DNA of 64,000 nucleotides from assembly GCA_024138025.1 (NCBI GenBank), contig JAMXBD010000689.1:372001-436000 (forward strand). Reading direction: 5' to 3'. Shown here piece after piece: positions 12,870 through 26,104 of the stretch. The DNA comes from Combretum micranthum. Taxonomy: Eukaryota; Streptophyta; Magnoliopsida; Myrtales; Combretaceae. A program made the translations under genes and the position numbers. Each line of letters starts with the position of its first letter. The first letter of the stretch is position 1. Below the pieces are notes generated by a model, which was given only the letters and a program-made list of their open reading frames with translations, was not told the origin of the DNA and searched no databases.

Positions 12870-14522
12870 TGGTGGGTGTCCAATCTAACAAATATATTTT
12901 CATACTCTAAAAATTCATATAACTTGTATATAGTAGTGAGCAAGGTTGATCCACAAGGGTTAGTAAAACTTATTTCTATTAGAGATTACATGAAGAAAAT
13001 AAGAAAGGAGGGTTTTGTGAAATCAAAGAAAACTAATTATATCCAAAGCAAGTAAACAAAATTCAAAGATTGATTCAATATCAAGGTGTTCTTGACTAAC
13101 GGTATCATTATAGTTCAGTTCATAGAATTGATTATTGATGCAAAGGTTTCTGTTTTTTATCTTGGATAAATTGATTATGGCTACTAATAAGCTCTAACAA
13201 CCTATCTCTCCTTACTTTTTTGATGATCAAAACATGCTCTTTGATTATTTTCTTTATTGATTAAATAACCTTAAAAAGCTTTTAGGATTTAATCTATCAA
13301 TAGCATGAATGACAAAAGAGACTACCAATTCAAGCTAACAAATCATAAGATGATCTATTTAGACTAGATTATATATCTTCATAACACAAATCCATCATCT
13401 ATCTTTAATCAATCATATTATTGTGTCACACAGATTAGAACAATCAAATAATTACGTATTCGATGTTTTAATTGATAGTATATTACCTTGCTAATTGAAC
13501 AAACGAGCTCTAATTTGTATCAATCAAATAAATAACATTGACAACACATTTAGAAGATATATAAATACCAAATATAAAGAACATAATAAATAATTTAATC
13601 AGATCTCACAATCCTTGAAGAACCGAAACCTGTAATAATCCTTTAGCTAGAAAATGGAAATTTAGTTACTCATAATCATGGAATCCTCTCTTTAGGGTTT
13701 GGAACTTTTGCTAATACAAGATCTGATCGAATGGGATGAAGAAGAATGATCCTCGACCACAACTCCCCGTGTCTTATAAGAAAAAAAGGAATTTAAATTG
13801 ACAGGAGAAAGGCCAATAGTTTCCTAATGTGCACCGCCGGCCTACTTTATTGACATTCAATGTAAAATTAAATCCTAGACGAGATGGCAGTCGGCATTCA
13901 TGTTTACACTGCTAGCTTTAGGTCCATGCCAATGGCTTAAATCTCCAGATGTAGGCGTATAAAGTATTTTATTGAACGTTGATGAAATTGTTTGATGTAA
14001 GCTGGTAGCATTGATGGCATTGCTTAAGTTTTTGCTTCTGTGGATAGGCAAGGGCAGTGTTGAACTCCCAGTAGCTGGCTTATGTGTTTGACAAAAATTT
14101 CCAAGACGAGTTCACAACTAGCTTTGAAGTTTAAACTGTCAGCATATATGTATGCTGGTGGCATTGAATCAGACTTTGCCGGTATATAGGTCTGTTGAAT
14201 GAAAGCTGATGAATTCTGCATTGCAAGTTGGCAGCGTTGGCTTTCCAGTAGCCAACATTGATGTTGTTTCAATGAAGGCTGGCTTTGATCTGTTATAGTC
14301 TGGTAGCCTATGTTCTATTATAGCTAGCATTGAATGTTTCATTTTTCCAAACTTGCACAAGTCTTCTCCATTTTGATTATATTTGCATTATAATTCCTTT
14401 AAGACCTAAAATATCATATTAAGCACACTTAATTAAGTGCCAATTCCTCATGATTTCTATAAAATCAATACTAAATAAGCCTAATTCAAGAAATGAAAAG
14501 TGAGTATAATATGCTTTTATCA
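12870..14522 (-). mobile_element. 1.65-kb LTR-type element, copy 1, flanked by a TAGAT duplication
   Basis: Read on the - strand, the element starts TGATAAAAGCATATTATACTC and ends GACACCCACCA, a TG...CA pattern. It is flanked by perfect 5-bp direct repeats TAGAT at 12865-12869 and 14523-14527, as expected for LTR retrotransposon insertion. It carries no gag/pol. Its interior contains many scattered copies of words such as GCCAGC, GCCGGC, CTGGTAGC and GCCGAC. A relative of almost equal length sits at 56594-58235. It could be a solo LTR or a non-autonomous element; I cannot name the family. Confidence 0.75.
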
Positions 14523-14550
14523 TAGATCTACAAAGCGAATATGATCGATT

Positions 14551-15057
14551 ACCTTTTTAGGCCCTTTAATTCAATAAATTCAAGTAACCAAAGCAAATCA
14601 CCTACTAATGTGAGTTAATTTCAGGGATTCCCACTCATTTGTTGCTTCAACTCGCTAATCTAATAAGCTAGTTAACCTTGACAAACCATGAACAAACGCT
14701 TTAGCTTGAAGTTAAAATTTGAGGAACTCTTAATTATTAGCTTTTTCAAGCTACCTTAAGTCAAGCTTTAACTCACTACTTCACTTATAGCTCTCCAAAA
14801 GATCCTCATTTTCTTCGTTAGGCCTCATTAAGCTAGGCTCCTAGTCGTTGCATATGTTATAGCTTTACAAGAGCTCCTTTTGGCCTCTTTTATGTCGAGC
14901 TCTCTAGCTTGCTCTATTTCTTCAACTTATTAGGGTTACATTGTCTATACTTGCATGAATTTTGCTAATTTTCATGAGCTCACAAGATATAAAATGGTAG
15001 GGTTCAACAACAACCACTTTAGACTTGTTAGGTTTGAATATGAAGCTCTATTTAGAT
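14551..15057 (+). repeat. ~540-bp direct duplication, second copy
   Basis: This is the diverged partner of 12355-12869, and it also ends in AAGCTCTATTTAGAT. Here the site is uninterrupted (…TTTAGATCTTAATC), so it shows the empty target of the 1.65-kb element. Confidence 0.8.
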
Positions 15058-15182
15058 CTTAATCTAAGAAAGCTCAAAAACACTCTTAAGAAGCCCATTC
15101 ATAGGCATAATCTCTTTGTCATTCTATTAAAAAAGAGGCTTTCTTTTTTCTTTTTCCATTTTTTATTTCTTTTGGGCTTTGA

Positions 15183-15184
<2 letters not shown>

Positions 15185-15215
<31 letters not shown>

Positions 15216-15253
15216 GGGGGGTGGGGTTGGGTTTGGGGGTGGGGTGGTGGTTA
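15185..15253. repeat. Run of 30 G followed by a G-rich tract
   Basis: G30 at 15185-15214 is followed by G runs of 3-6 broken by A or T. It can form G-quadruplexes. The run length is unreliable in any assembly because such homopolymers are hard to sequence. Confidence 0.85.
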
Positions 15254-15298
15254 TAGGCTACAAATGTTGACAAGCAAATTTAGCACAAGTAGGAAGAC

Positions 15299-15403
15299 CT
15301 ACTGAATGACCCATCCGATCTATTGGATGACTCATTAAACTACATGGATGACTCATCTGACCCACTGGATGGCCAAACCAACACATTGACTGGCCAAGTC
15401 GTA
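15299..15403 (+). repeat. ~21-bp tandem repeat, five degenerate units
   Basis: Unit starts are about 15299, 15321, 15341, 15363 and 15384, with a consensus close to YAYTGGATGACYCATCYGAC. The units differ by a few substitutions each. It is not coding. Confidence 0.75.
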
Positions 15404-18400
15404 AGTAGTGAATAGAGTGGTTAAGCTAAACTACAATTGGTTAACCTACCAAATTGAATCACCAACCTCCTCTAACACAAGCCAAGAATCTCAAGATGTG
15501 TTTTAATTTTCAATAGAACTCTCCTATAATTTCATAAAACACTTTCCCATGATGGATAACAGGTCTCTGTAATTGTTTAAAGCCTTTCATTTATAATACC
15601 CCTTTCAAGGGCCATGAAAGGGAAATTAAACAAGCCTATTTGCTTATTTAGTCGTTACTTTGCCAGTTTGGAAACACTAAACTCAAAACTCTCACGGGTA
15701 TAACTTATGAACTTGACTGTTGAAGTGATTGCACCGAATAATCTCCCGATACCAATAGATGTTTTCTTATTTTTGCATGCCCAATCATAAACATATATAA
15801 ATCCAATCAACTCTACCGGTTAAATAAAAGTGACAACACATTCCATAATAAATTTTTTGAAGTTATGTCATCTGTTTATTATGTATGCCCCTATAAGATA
15901 TATCTAATTGAAAATTGCAATTAAATTTTAAGTTAATATATGTAGTGATCATAAATACATGAAAAAAATTAATAGATTATTGAATAACTTGCTTTAGAAA
16001 ATGTATATTATAAAAATATAATAATAAATTTACATATTTTATAACATACCTATATCTAGTAGGTTTTATGAGATAGAAGTTTTGGAGTGATTTCTACATG
16101 TTACAAAATAGGTTTGAATTTTTAAATTGAGGAATCTGTACCCATAAAATAAGGTATAACTATGATCTCAAATCCTACTTATCATGTAGTAGTTCCCCTT
16201 ATCAAACCCTTATATACTTGTTCCCCTTTCTAAACCCATGATGATTTACCATTGTGAAACCTTGTGGACCAAAATGGACAAATTTCATTTGGCTATATGA
16301 TAAGATAAACTCACTTTCTTCATAAAAGGTTAAGAATGACAAAGAATTGAACAAATCTTTCTAGATTCAAATCATATCTAATAAACTATCACCTATAAAA
16401 AAAAATTAAATTAATAAGAATTGATAACGAAGATATAAAATACACATTTAAGATATCATAAATGCTGATATATAATTAAAAATTGAAAAATCTTTCCTCT
16501 CCTGCAAGTTTTAATTTTACATATGAGACTACCTCTATTTAATGGAGAGGTGGTAGGAGACATGGGTACAAGCCCGAATTAGCCAGATCCACTAGATCAC
16601 GGGTTCAGTTAAAGATAGCTTGAGGTTAGCTTGGCCAAAGGTGGGTCACACTAGATTTGAGCTGCTTGTCGTTTACAAGCTAGTTCATGGCTCGCTAAAC
16701 TATTCAATTTTTTAAAAACAAAATTTAATAAAAAATTATAAAAATAATTAAAAAATAAAATTACAAATCAGGAAAAAATTAGATAAATATACATTTAAAA
16801 ATTATAATTAATTAAGATAAATTTTTAACTTAAAATAAAATTAGGCCTAAGTAAAAGAATTATCTATTTACATGTACACACACACATCCACTTCTAGTTG
16901 TAAATTTAACAATTCGAGACCAAAAAATAGTAGAGACACAAAACAACTCTTACAAAGACAAAACAAGTCCGATAGTGTGAAGAAATGAGAAGTCATTTTA
17001 GTTAGGAGTCTTTATAAATCTACCTACACATCCTTATTTATTGCTTACGTTGTTAATAAAAACAACACTTTTAATGTTGTAAATAGTAATAAATTTTCAC
17101 TATTGATATGAAAAATGATTTGACCATTTGTTTTACTTATATATATATTTTACTTTTATTTTGTTTTCACTTTTTTCTCTTCTTTTTTTTTTTGTTCAAG
17201 TCAACTTACCGGGTTGGTAGGTTGAGACCAACGACCCGTCCATAACCCGACAGCCTATCGAGTCCTCTTATGGGTTAAGACAAATATGACTAAACTAGAC
17301 CAATGCGTTTAACTTGCCATCCCATGTGTAGGTCGCAAATTCGTCTTCATGACAAATCAACAAAAGTTTCTCTTCTCTTTCTTCTAAAACCGATATAGAT
17401 CATTTGCAAAATGCCTTTATTAAGTTTTCGACTATATTTAAAGGGAACCAACCATTTTATCTTAGAGGGGGAAGAAAAAGTTTTAGCGCAAATTGATCTA
17501 AAAGGAAATTTCCACGTGAGTTTGACATGCGAAATTTGTCTTTTTTTTTTTTTCAATTGTAATGGGTTTAAAAGGAATATTTCATGTGTGTTTGATTGAT
17601 GGTTGGTAAATCTCGGTAAGTTGTTGCGAAGCTGTTGAAGATAGATTAAGCAACATTATCATTAAATAGATGTTTAGTTGCTAGGATTTTAATTGAGGTT
17701 TATATTGCTTCTTTTTAATTAGATTTAATTAGGAAATGAGAAAAGTGGATACTTTTAGGAAATTATTTATGCGAATGTTCCAAAGTACTTCATCTTTTGT
17801 TTTTAAGATAGGAAATGATGAGCTTGTATGATTAAATCATGGAATCTAAACCAAAGCAAGAATTTATGTTAAGAGGGTGTTATTAGAGGAGAAGAAAGTT
17901 AAAATGAGGAAAGGTAAATTAGTGAATGATCCTAATAAAGATACATATAACCTTGGTTGATCTATGTTGGGCTCGAGAACTCTTGAACCAAGTATGGGAT
18001 GACTGTATGTTGCTTGTGTGAGGTTGATTTTATATGGCAATTAATACCCTTGGATTGGGACTACATTTGTGGGAGTTGTTACTAGGATGAGATAGTAGTT
18101 ATTAGGTACCCGAGCTATTAGTGATGGTTTCGTAGGCAGTTGAAAAGGTAGAATTACATCACTATAATGATCTCTAAAGTGTAAAGAAGTCGTACCAAAG
18201 GTCATCTAGAATTCCCAGGACTTCAGTAAGGACTCAGATTCACCACGTATTTAAAAACAGGTGAATCCAGTCCCCAACTACATGTAACTTGTTTATATGT
18301 AAAACTGGCTGTGAAGAAAGAATTTGTATAATTGCTTATCTAAACTTGTTATGAGAACAATTTGAAAATATCTCATTAAAGAAACTTTATACATATACTT

Positions 18401-19590
18401 AGGTGTTACAAAACATTGGCTTGAAACAAGCCTATAACAAAATTACATACAAGCTTGATAAAGTTTAATAGTTAACATTGTCCATAACATTTTCCCTATT
18501 CTATTACAAAAGCTTTCCTTCAAAAGATCGGGGTTCATAATCTTCCCACTCATCCAAGAAGTCCTCAAAATTAGTTCCATAACCCAACTGAGCATAGAAC
18601 TTATCTTCTTCATCACTTGAAATAGAAGAGCACAAGCCAACAACCCAGTACTCAAGTAACGTAAGCTAATATGAAGTGATAAGCACACTTAGACTGTATG
18701 TGATGCAAAAATCATCAGTTTATTAACTATTAATTAAATTCGTCAAACAACATAGGAGTATTTAAACTCCGGATCAAGCCATTGGAAAGCTGGGAATCTT
18801 GAGTAACAACAGACGCTCAGGGGGTTGATATAGACAACTCGAATACTTACATCTCCTATATGATATAACCAAGAAAGAATAATAGCTTCATTTAGAGTTC
18901 ACAACCGCTTCTCATCTTTACTTAACTTAATCTATAATATCACTTAGTTCAATCAGTCTATAAACGTGAACTAAATCATATTATTTCTTCTTAAGAATGA
19001 AAAATGTTATGCCATCATTGACCCTATCAACTATTCGATGAGCTACTTATAAATGTCATTATATTATGACAGAGGTGACCTAAGTGCCTAAACTATCATG
19101 TTAACCTCAACAATAGGGTTGCCACTCTCCTGACCGGATTCAATGGCACAATATAAATAATTCAAACAACTTTTTAAGCCTTCTTTAATTAAGATCAATT
19201 GAAGATATTTCTATCCTAGGCAAACAACATCCGTGTTACTGCATACTTGAGATATTTGGTGTCCTTGGTGATAAACTAACAAACAAATCTAACAAAGAAG
19301 GTGTATTTGTTGAAGAAATCAATTGACAAATTTCATATCAATTCACAATCATAACTAACACTTTTATCATTCATACAATACAAAACTTGAATAAAACCTA
19401 TATTAAATTATAAATCAATATTTATGCACACATAAACATAATATATTCCTTTATTTTAAATTTTGAAAATTTAATTAAATTAATATTATTATTTTTTTTA
19501 TAAGGTATATGGCTGTGTACACCCCACATGTTTCCCTTACTAGAGAAGAACGATGAAAACAAACTTCATGATTCTTTTATTATTTTATAT
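15404..19590. other. Intergenic stretch, no gene recognised
   Basis: It is mostly AT-rich. The part around 17880-18690 has a composition like decayed retrotransposon sequence, but no domain is readable in any frame. Short open frames at 17347-17599 and 18443-18688 match nothing I recognise. Confidence 0.5.
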
Positions 19591-19904
19591 TTTTGTTTTC
19601 AACAAAGTCACATTATGGGTTTTGAGTTAGGGTGATTTTATAGTTTTTGGTTGAGTTTCACCATATGGCTTTGATTAGAGTCACCTCATAATATTTGATT
19701 AAGGTTTCATAAGAGGTTTGATTAAAGCAGCCGATATACATGTTTTAGTTGGATTCACTGAATAGGTGTTATTAGTGTTACCTTACAATTTTTTATTAGA
19801 TCATGTAAGAGTCTTTGGTTATGTCACTCTTCTATTTTTAGTTGGGATTTGCTTTTGGATTTTGATGAGGATCACCTTATGGTTTTTGGATTGACTTTAC
19901 CTCG
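19591..19904 (+). repeat. Degenerate ~24-bp minisatellite, about 13 units
   Basis: Successive units of 22-27 bp follow a consensus close to GTTTTTGATTAGAGTCACCT plus TATA. Units begin near 19596, 19618, 19643, 19668, 19692, 19715, 19742, 19766, 19789, 19811, 19835, 19857 and 19881. The units are well diverged, so the array is old. It lies in a gene-free region. Confidence 0.7.
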
Positions 19905-19906
19905 GA

Positions 19907-21489
19907 CTTAATGGTTTGTTAAAAACTAATTTTTTCTTCTTAACTTAAAAATGAGTTTGTAGAGATATGTTAAAACGTTCTCAAAATCAAGGTAAAAAAA
20001 AAAAAAAGAGTCCTTGTTTGCTTTCCATTTCACTTGAACTAAAATTAATTTCGGCATTTTTGTTCTAAATTTCCCCTTTCTTTTTTCCCCTTTTTTATTG
20101 TGTTTATAAGCACATATACAATTAAGTTATAATATTTAGCAATGTACTCGCTTCTCTGCACAGTAGTCATATGAATTCAAAACTCAAATTTATGGCACAT
20201 CATTAGATTGACAAAAAATAAAATGAAATTTAAACTTTTTTCGCTTCAAGTGGACAAGTTGCATCCCCATTAAAAGCCAAAAAACACATAAACCCGGATT
20301 ATGGGGGTCGACCAAGGGTCATGAACCATGATTGGCTTTGTGGATAACACATGTGTGTTGACTAGAAAAGGAGCTTAATCATCAAAAGCCTAAACAAATT
20401 AAAAAGGAGCATTATATTGATTTACAACATAACCCCAGTGCCAAAGCCAAGTAATTTTTTTAATCTTTAAATACATGTTATTAATTTATTATTAGAAAAA
20501 TTATAAAAGAAAACAAAAAAGCAAGAAGAATTGCCCTCTTTCCTGTCTCTCACTCTCGTCAAAGTCCAAGTGACCAAGTCGTAAGAGAGTGACAATCTTT
20601 TCCAACATTCCGGGTTCTTTTTTAACACAAAACATTAAACAAAACGTACGGTGTGCTCTTTTGGAGAATGTGCTAAATTCTTATCTGACCCCTTGAAATG
20701 AAAGCTTCATCACGCACTGAGAGAAAAAAGAGAGGGCCCCCGCCGGACAACAAAACAAAACAAAACAAAAACGCCAAATATTACAAATAAATTACAGAAA
20801 TTTCTTAAGCTACAGAATTCTCAAGGAAGACAGTATAACTTTACATAAGAAAATTCGTTGAATATTATTTTTTATTGCTATTACATGTGAGGAAAAATTT
20901 TTCCTCGTCAATATTGCTATGAGAGTAAGTATAATATTTTTTAAAAATTGATTTTTAAAAAAATTAATTTTAATAGATTTTATATCATAAAAATGAATAT
21001 AATCAAATTGATTTCATTACTTTTCAATATTTATATACATTAGCTTTAAAAAAATTCGAATTAGAATTTCATTCTATCCTTCATAATTATCTCTAGGTTA
21101 ATTACATTTCATCCTACGGCATATTTATGTTTTATATTTATTGTTTATTATTAGAGATATTTTTACACTTCATAAGAATTTCAGAATGAGCATTAGTTAA
21201 AGATGTTCTAGGAGTACTTAGGAAATTGAAAAAAACAAAAGAAAAACTACCAATTACATATTTTAGAAGAAAACATATTTCACTACCATTTAATTTCCAT
21301 ATCAGGAAACGGGAAATTTCTGCTTAAACCAATCGACAGTAGTGAACTTCTTTTTCGTTTTTTTTTAAGGTGAATAAAAGATATTAGGTATTTTTATATT
21401 CATTTTTTCCAGTTAAATATTAATCCGCAGTCAAAGATATCTGCATCTTAGCCTCATATTCTATTAACGTCAACTTCCACTGCATCATG
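19907..21489. other. Intergenic stretch, no gene recognised
   Basis: It contains an (ACAAA)n-like run near 20747-20770 and a slightly GC-richer patch at 20540-20760. Nothing codes. Confidence 0.5.
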
Positions 21490-21500
21490 TTAAGATAATA

Positions 21501-21780
21501 GGTAAATTAGACAATAACGTTATAACATTTGGAAGTAAATTTATTTTAAATTATAACGTTTTGAGTAGTTAATTTGAGGTTATAATGTTTAAAGAAGTCG
21601 GTAATTTCAAGTCACCATTGACAAGTGTCAAGAGAAGAAAAATTTGACTAAACTCAAAAGATCCAACACGTTGTGACATATGTGAACGGTGATGTCAAAT
21701 GACCCATATTTTGTAAACGTTATGATGTGATCTTAAATAAACTTTCTTCCAAATATTATGATATTTTGGTGTAATTTACC
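21501..21780. mobile_element. Mutator-like MITE with a perfect 11-bp target duplication
   Basis: The terminal inverted repeats start GGTAAATTA at both ends, and similarity extends inward (ATAACATTTGGAAG against ATAATATTTGGAAG in the complement). The element is flanked by identical TTAAGATAATA at 21490-21500 and 21781-21791. A 9-11-bp duplication and a non-coding 280-bp body fit a Mutator-derived MITE. Confidence 0.9.
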
Positions 21781-21791
21781 TTAAGATAATA

Positions 21792-24700
21792 TGGAACATA
21801 TATGTGATTTTCCATTCACTTATGGAGAAGATAGGAATATAGGATCCTCGAATTAGAATCCAAATTAAAATATTCATAGGTTGGGATGGGTATAGTATAA
21901 TTCGGTTTGATTCGTTTCTCAAATTGAATTGAATTATATGTTACAGTTCATTTTTTATTTTAAATTAAAATCTAATCATATGATTTAATTTATAATATTT
22001 TGAACCCAATTAAAAGAAATTATTCGGCTTGTAGTTCAAATATTTTTTTTATTTTTAAAATAAAAATACATTCCATTAAAATGTTTCAATTATATTTTTA
22101 TCATTAATACAAATATAAGTAACAATATTTAAAATTAATTATTTACTCTAATAAATACGTAAAACATATAGTAGGAAGAGATTTTATCTATCATAAAACT
22201 ATAATTGTATACTAGTCTTATTTTTTTGAATTGTACTAAACTATAATGATATGCTCAACTTAATAAAATTAGAATATGTTATTTCAATAGAAAGTGCAAA
22301 TCTCAATTCATTGTGCTTTTAATCAATAAATCATTGATTACAGAGTAAATAGGTAATATAAGTTGACTAATCTTAATGAGAAGGAAAAAAATATATAGAA
22401 CAGTATAAGTTAAAACCTAAAAGTTGATTTATTTATAGACACATTCCACAATTATCAAAATATGACATGATCGATCTAATTTCTTTCTTATGAAAGATAT
22501 ATATCTAAATAAAAATAAAAATAATTATTTTTAATAAAGTACTTGAAAGAAAAAAATATGTTTGAGGCTTTTTTTTCCCTCTAAATATGTATAAAGAGTT
22601 GGTTTGGTTTGGGATTCCAAACCAAGAAATTATTTATTTTTTCATCGAACCAAACTGCAAACCTATCAATTTAAACTAAAAAAACACCGAAATTTTAGTT
22701 GTTGTTTTTTTCCACCGCTATTTGTAGATATATTGCTTTACCTGATTGTTTTTTTTTTTTTCCTTTTTAAAAAATTGTCTGGATTAAACCAATTTTGCTC
22801 CGAGCATAGAAAAACATACGAAAAAAAATGTTATATTTTCAAAAATTTTCTTTTATCTTATAAGACGTTGATTATTACTACTATTTGTTTATTTATTTTA
22901 TTTTATCATTCCGTACCAAAAATCATAGATGCAATTTCCTAGGCTAAATTCAGAACTAGATTGGGACCAGAGCGAACGGAACTGAACTCAAATGACTAGT
23001 GTGTCAAACCCTACCACTGAAATCCAACTAGAAGTAGCTCACCCTTCTTTTGATGGGTCTCCTTGACCAACCTTTTTTCTCTCTAAAATGGGGTCGTTTC
23101 AGAGCAACCTTCCAAACAAAGTAAGGTAAAAGTAGAACATCACTTGACCTAAGACACTGTGCACCGTATGTTTTTCTTTAAAAAAAGGACGACACCACTT
23201 GACCATAGACACTGTGCAGTATGCACTACATATATATGTCCTTTGTTTACTTGTCCTAGCAAAATCTCCAAATAATCTTGTAAGTTTCGTTCTCTGGGTT
23301 TTATGTGTTATTTATAAAAGTTAACTTTATTTTTCTACCTAAGTTTGCTTCTAAAAAGTTTGAAGACTTATTCCTAAAAGACAAAATATTAAATGCCTTA
23401 TATAGACCTTATGAAAAATTAGAAATATACTACCATCTCGTTCACCTTATTAGATGAATAAAATTATAATGAAATTGCTATTAATAAGAAATTGAATAGA
23501 GTTATAATGGAATTTTTATTTAAATAAAAGTATGTTGAGTGAAAATCAATTTTGGCCTTGACTTGCTTTTCATCGATTTGAATAATGAATAGCTATTTAA
23601 TATTATTTTTAATAAAAATTTATTATGAAATCGATATTGTGATCAATTAAACTATATGATAACTAGTCATGAGAATAAGACTATAATGTAATCGTAATTA
23701 CAATAAAATAAATGAGCAATATAATAATTTTCTCAATACTTATAATTCCCTATTAAACTTGTTTTGAATATTTAAACAAATGAGAAATTATTCAAGGCTG
23801 GAACTCCACCTGACAACTTAACATAATTGGATAATATGAAAAGAAGTATCTACTTAACAAACGCCACTGATTACCAAAAAAATCAAGGATAAAAAATAAT
23901 CCATTTAAAAAATTTAGATGGGGTTTTTCTATGATAGGAAAATTCACTAAAGTTTATACTATACTTTTACTCAAGAAACTTTCAAGTACAGAGAAATCTT
24001 GCAAATTTCCCTAAAGATTATTACACTAATAGGTAATTTAAATGGAAAATATACATAAAAGCAAGATACACAAACGCGTATGTCTAACTTTTAGTAAAAA
24101 TATTGCCCATATAAATTCCACACATAACCATCAAGAGGATCGAAAAGTTTTGGTACAAAATACTCTATACCAATAAAATACAATTTTTTTTTTTTCTGAA
24201 AAAATTTGGTATAACTTTTTAAAGAAGTCATGCCATCCAAGATTATGTGTTGGAGGATGGATTGTAGTTGTTTCTTACTCCCCAAAACAAAATTGTTCAC
24301 AGTTTTAATTTCATCCATTTTTGTCTCAATTGAAGGAGAAAAAGAATTTATGATGTTGTGAAAGATTATGAAAATTATCACATACCATTGATTCGTGTAT
24401 GGATGCTAACATGTAATCCTCAATTACTTGTTAATTCTATGAATATCCAGATAAATGACATTCAAATTCGAAAATAACAAAAAAAATTTAAAGTTAGGGG
24501 AAAAGATAGAATAAAGATGACTCAAATGAGTATTATTGATAAAATTGAATTGTTATTGCCTTAGGGCATACACTTTTAAGCAAACTTGAAAGCCGCCAAA
24601 ATTAAAACCTGAAAACTATAAAAAATAGAAAGGTCTTAAAACATACTTACACATAGTAAATAGAAGGACAAATGAAACGCCATAAATGGCATACAAAACG

Positions 24701-26099
24701 GAATTATCTATAAAAAGCTATAATATATCTAAAAATTTCTCAAAATAGAAAATTTGTGGCTTAAATTATGGAATTTGCCCAGAAATGAATGTGGGTCACC
24801 ACCAAAGGTGGTGATTTTTGTTCAATGGCTTGTCTTGCATCGAAGTAGGGGCTTAAACTTACAAAACTGCCATTGCTAGTCTTTATCCTGTTTTTCCATG
24901 TATTTGTTCGCTATTGCTTCTACTTTATCAATTTTCCACTTGGCACATCACACTTTTCTCTCCTCCTCCATGTAAATATCAACTCTCCAAAGGTCGAATA
25001 TGGTTTTTAACACTTTTTGGGTTCCCTCTTTCTAGTTATGCAATCTTAGAGTTTAGTGATGCTTCTTGTTTTCTCAATCACTTCATCTCATCAAAATCCT
25101 ATGCTTTTGCCACTATCCTAGGGTTGCTTTCTTGTTTTTCTAACCATGAACATTCATTGACATCTACTTAATCAACTCATAAGTCTCTCTAGCACTTTAG
25201 TTTATGCACATCCTACCATAATCTGTGTCAACCATTGTCCTCAATACATTGCCTAAGTGATTGTATAAACTGTTCACTGGCTTTTCACAAGCAAACCATC
25301 TTGAAGACATTTTCAAAGCAAGTCTCTACATCTCCTCCAAATCTCATATAACGACTCTCCACTCATTTGTCTAAATAATATGATTTCAACCCTATATCTC
25401 GTTGTTTTTTTCTATTAGAAAGAATAGGATAAGAGCTTTTAGGCTAGCTGGATCCAAGTATTAATTGAATTAGGTTACAGTGAACTCAACTAGCTTTTAG
25501 CTTTATCCCTTAGGAAAAAGAGGAATAATCTCAATATAATAACATTGCTAGAAAACTCATTGTTTTTGAAGTAAAGTATAACTATAAAAAGTTTTGGATG
25601 TGATCATGGAGGTCCTCACATGATGAGCCCCCAAATTGGTTAGGTTACATCATTTGCATGACTTAAGTTCGAAATTGTTTACTTGAATACTTACCTAGGT
25701 TATAGGTGGTCCCACTCCATCCACGTTAAGTACTAAATACTCCTATAAAGCTTTATATTAAGCATTTCCACTTTATCCATTTCCATTACAATTGCCACCG
25801 AATCCATTTCCATTCACTTGGTCTATTTGTTTTGTTCTCCTTTCTCTCAACTGTCTATGAAATGTCTTATCAATCTTTGGATCCAGCTACACAATCAATT
25901 TCCTCGCTTGTCTCCTTTGCATAAACTACATCACAATTTAGTGAAAGCCTAATAAAATCTAACACTCGGTATTCCAATACTTTTTTCCAACTCTCTCGAC
26001 TTCTTTAAACTCATCGAACTACAAAACATCCACAAGAAAGTTTCATAGAATTGTCCAATAGCTAAATAAAAAATTACAATAACAAAAGAATTTAAATAG
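21792..26099. other. AT-rich intergenic stretch, mostly unassigned
   Basis: There is no host gene. The 21890-22960 part has words such as CGGTTTGATTCG and GGTTTGGTTTGGG that are common in decayed hAT-type elements, but no ends were found. A diverged repeat at about 23440-23760 is listed separately. Confidence 0.5.
23440..23760 (+). repeat. Diverged dispersed repeat, copy 1 (partner at 31370-31690)
   Basis: It shares ordered blocks with 31370-31690, for example GAATAA..TTATAATGAAATT, GAATAGCTATTTAAT/GACTATTCAATGT and CTAGTCATGAGAATAAG/CAATTCATGAGGAGTAAG. It is non-coding and probably an old MITE family. The borders are approximate. Confidence 0.5.
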
Positions 26100-26104
26100 C
26101 ATCT

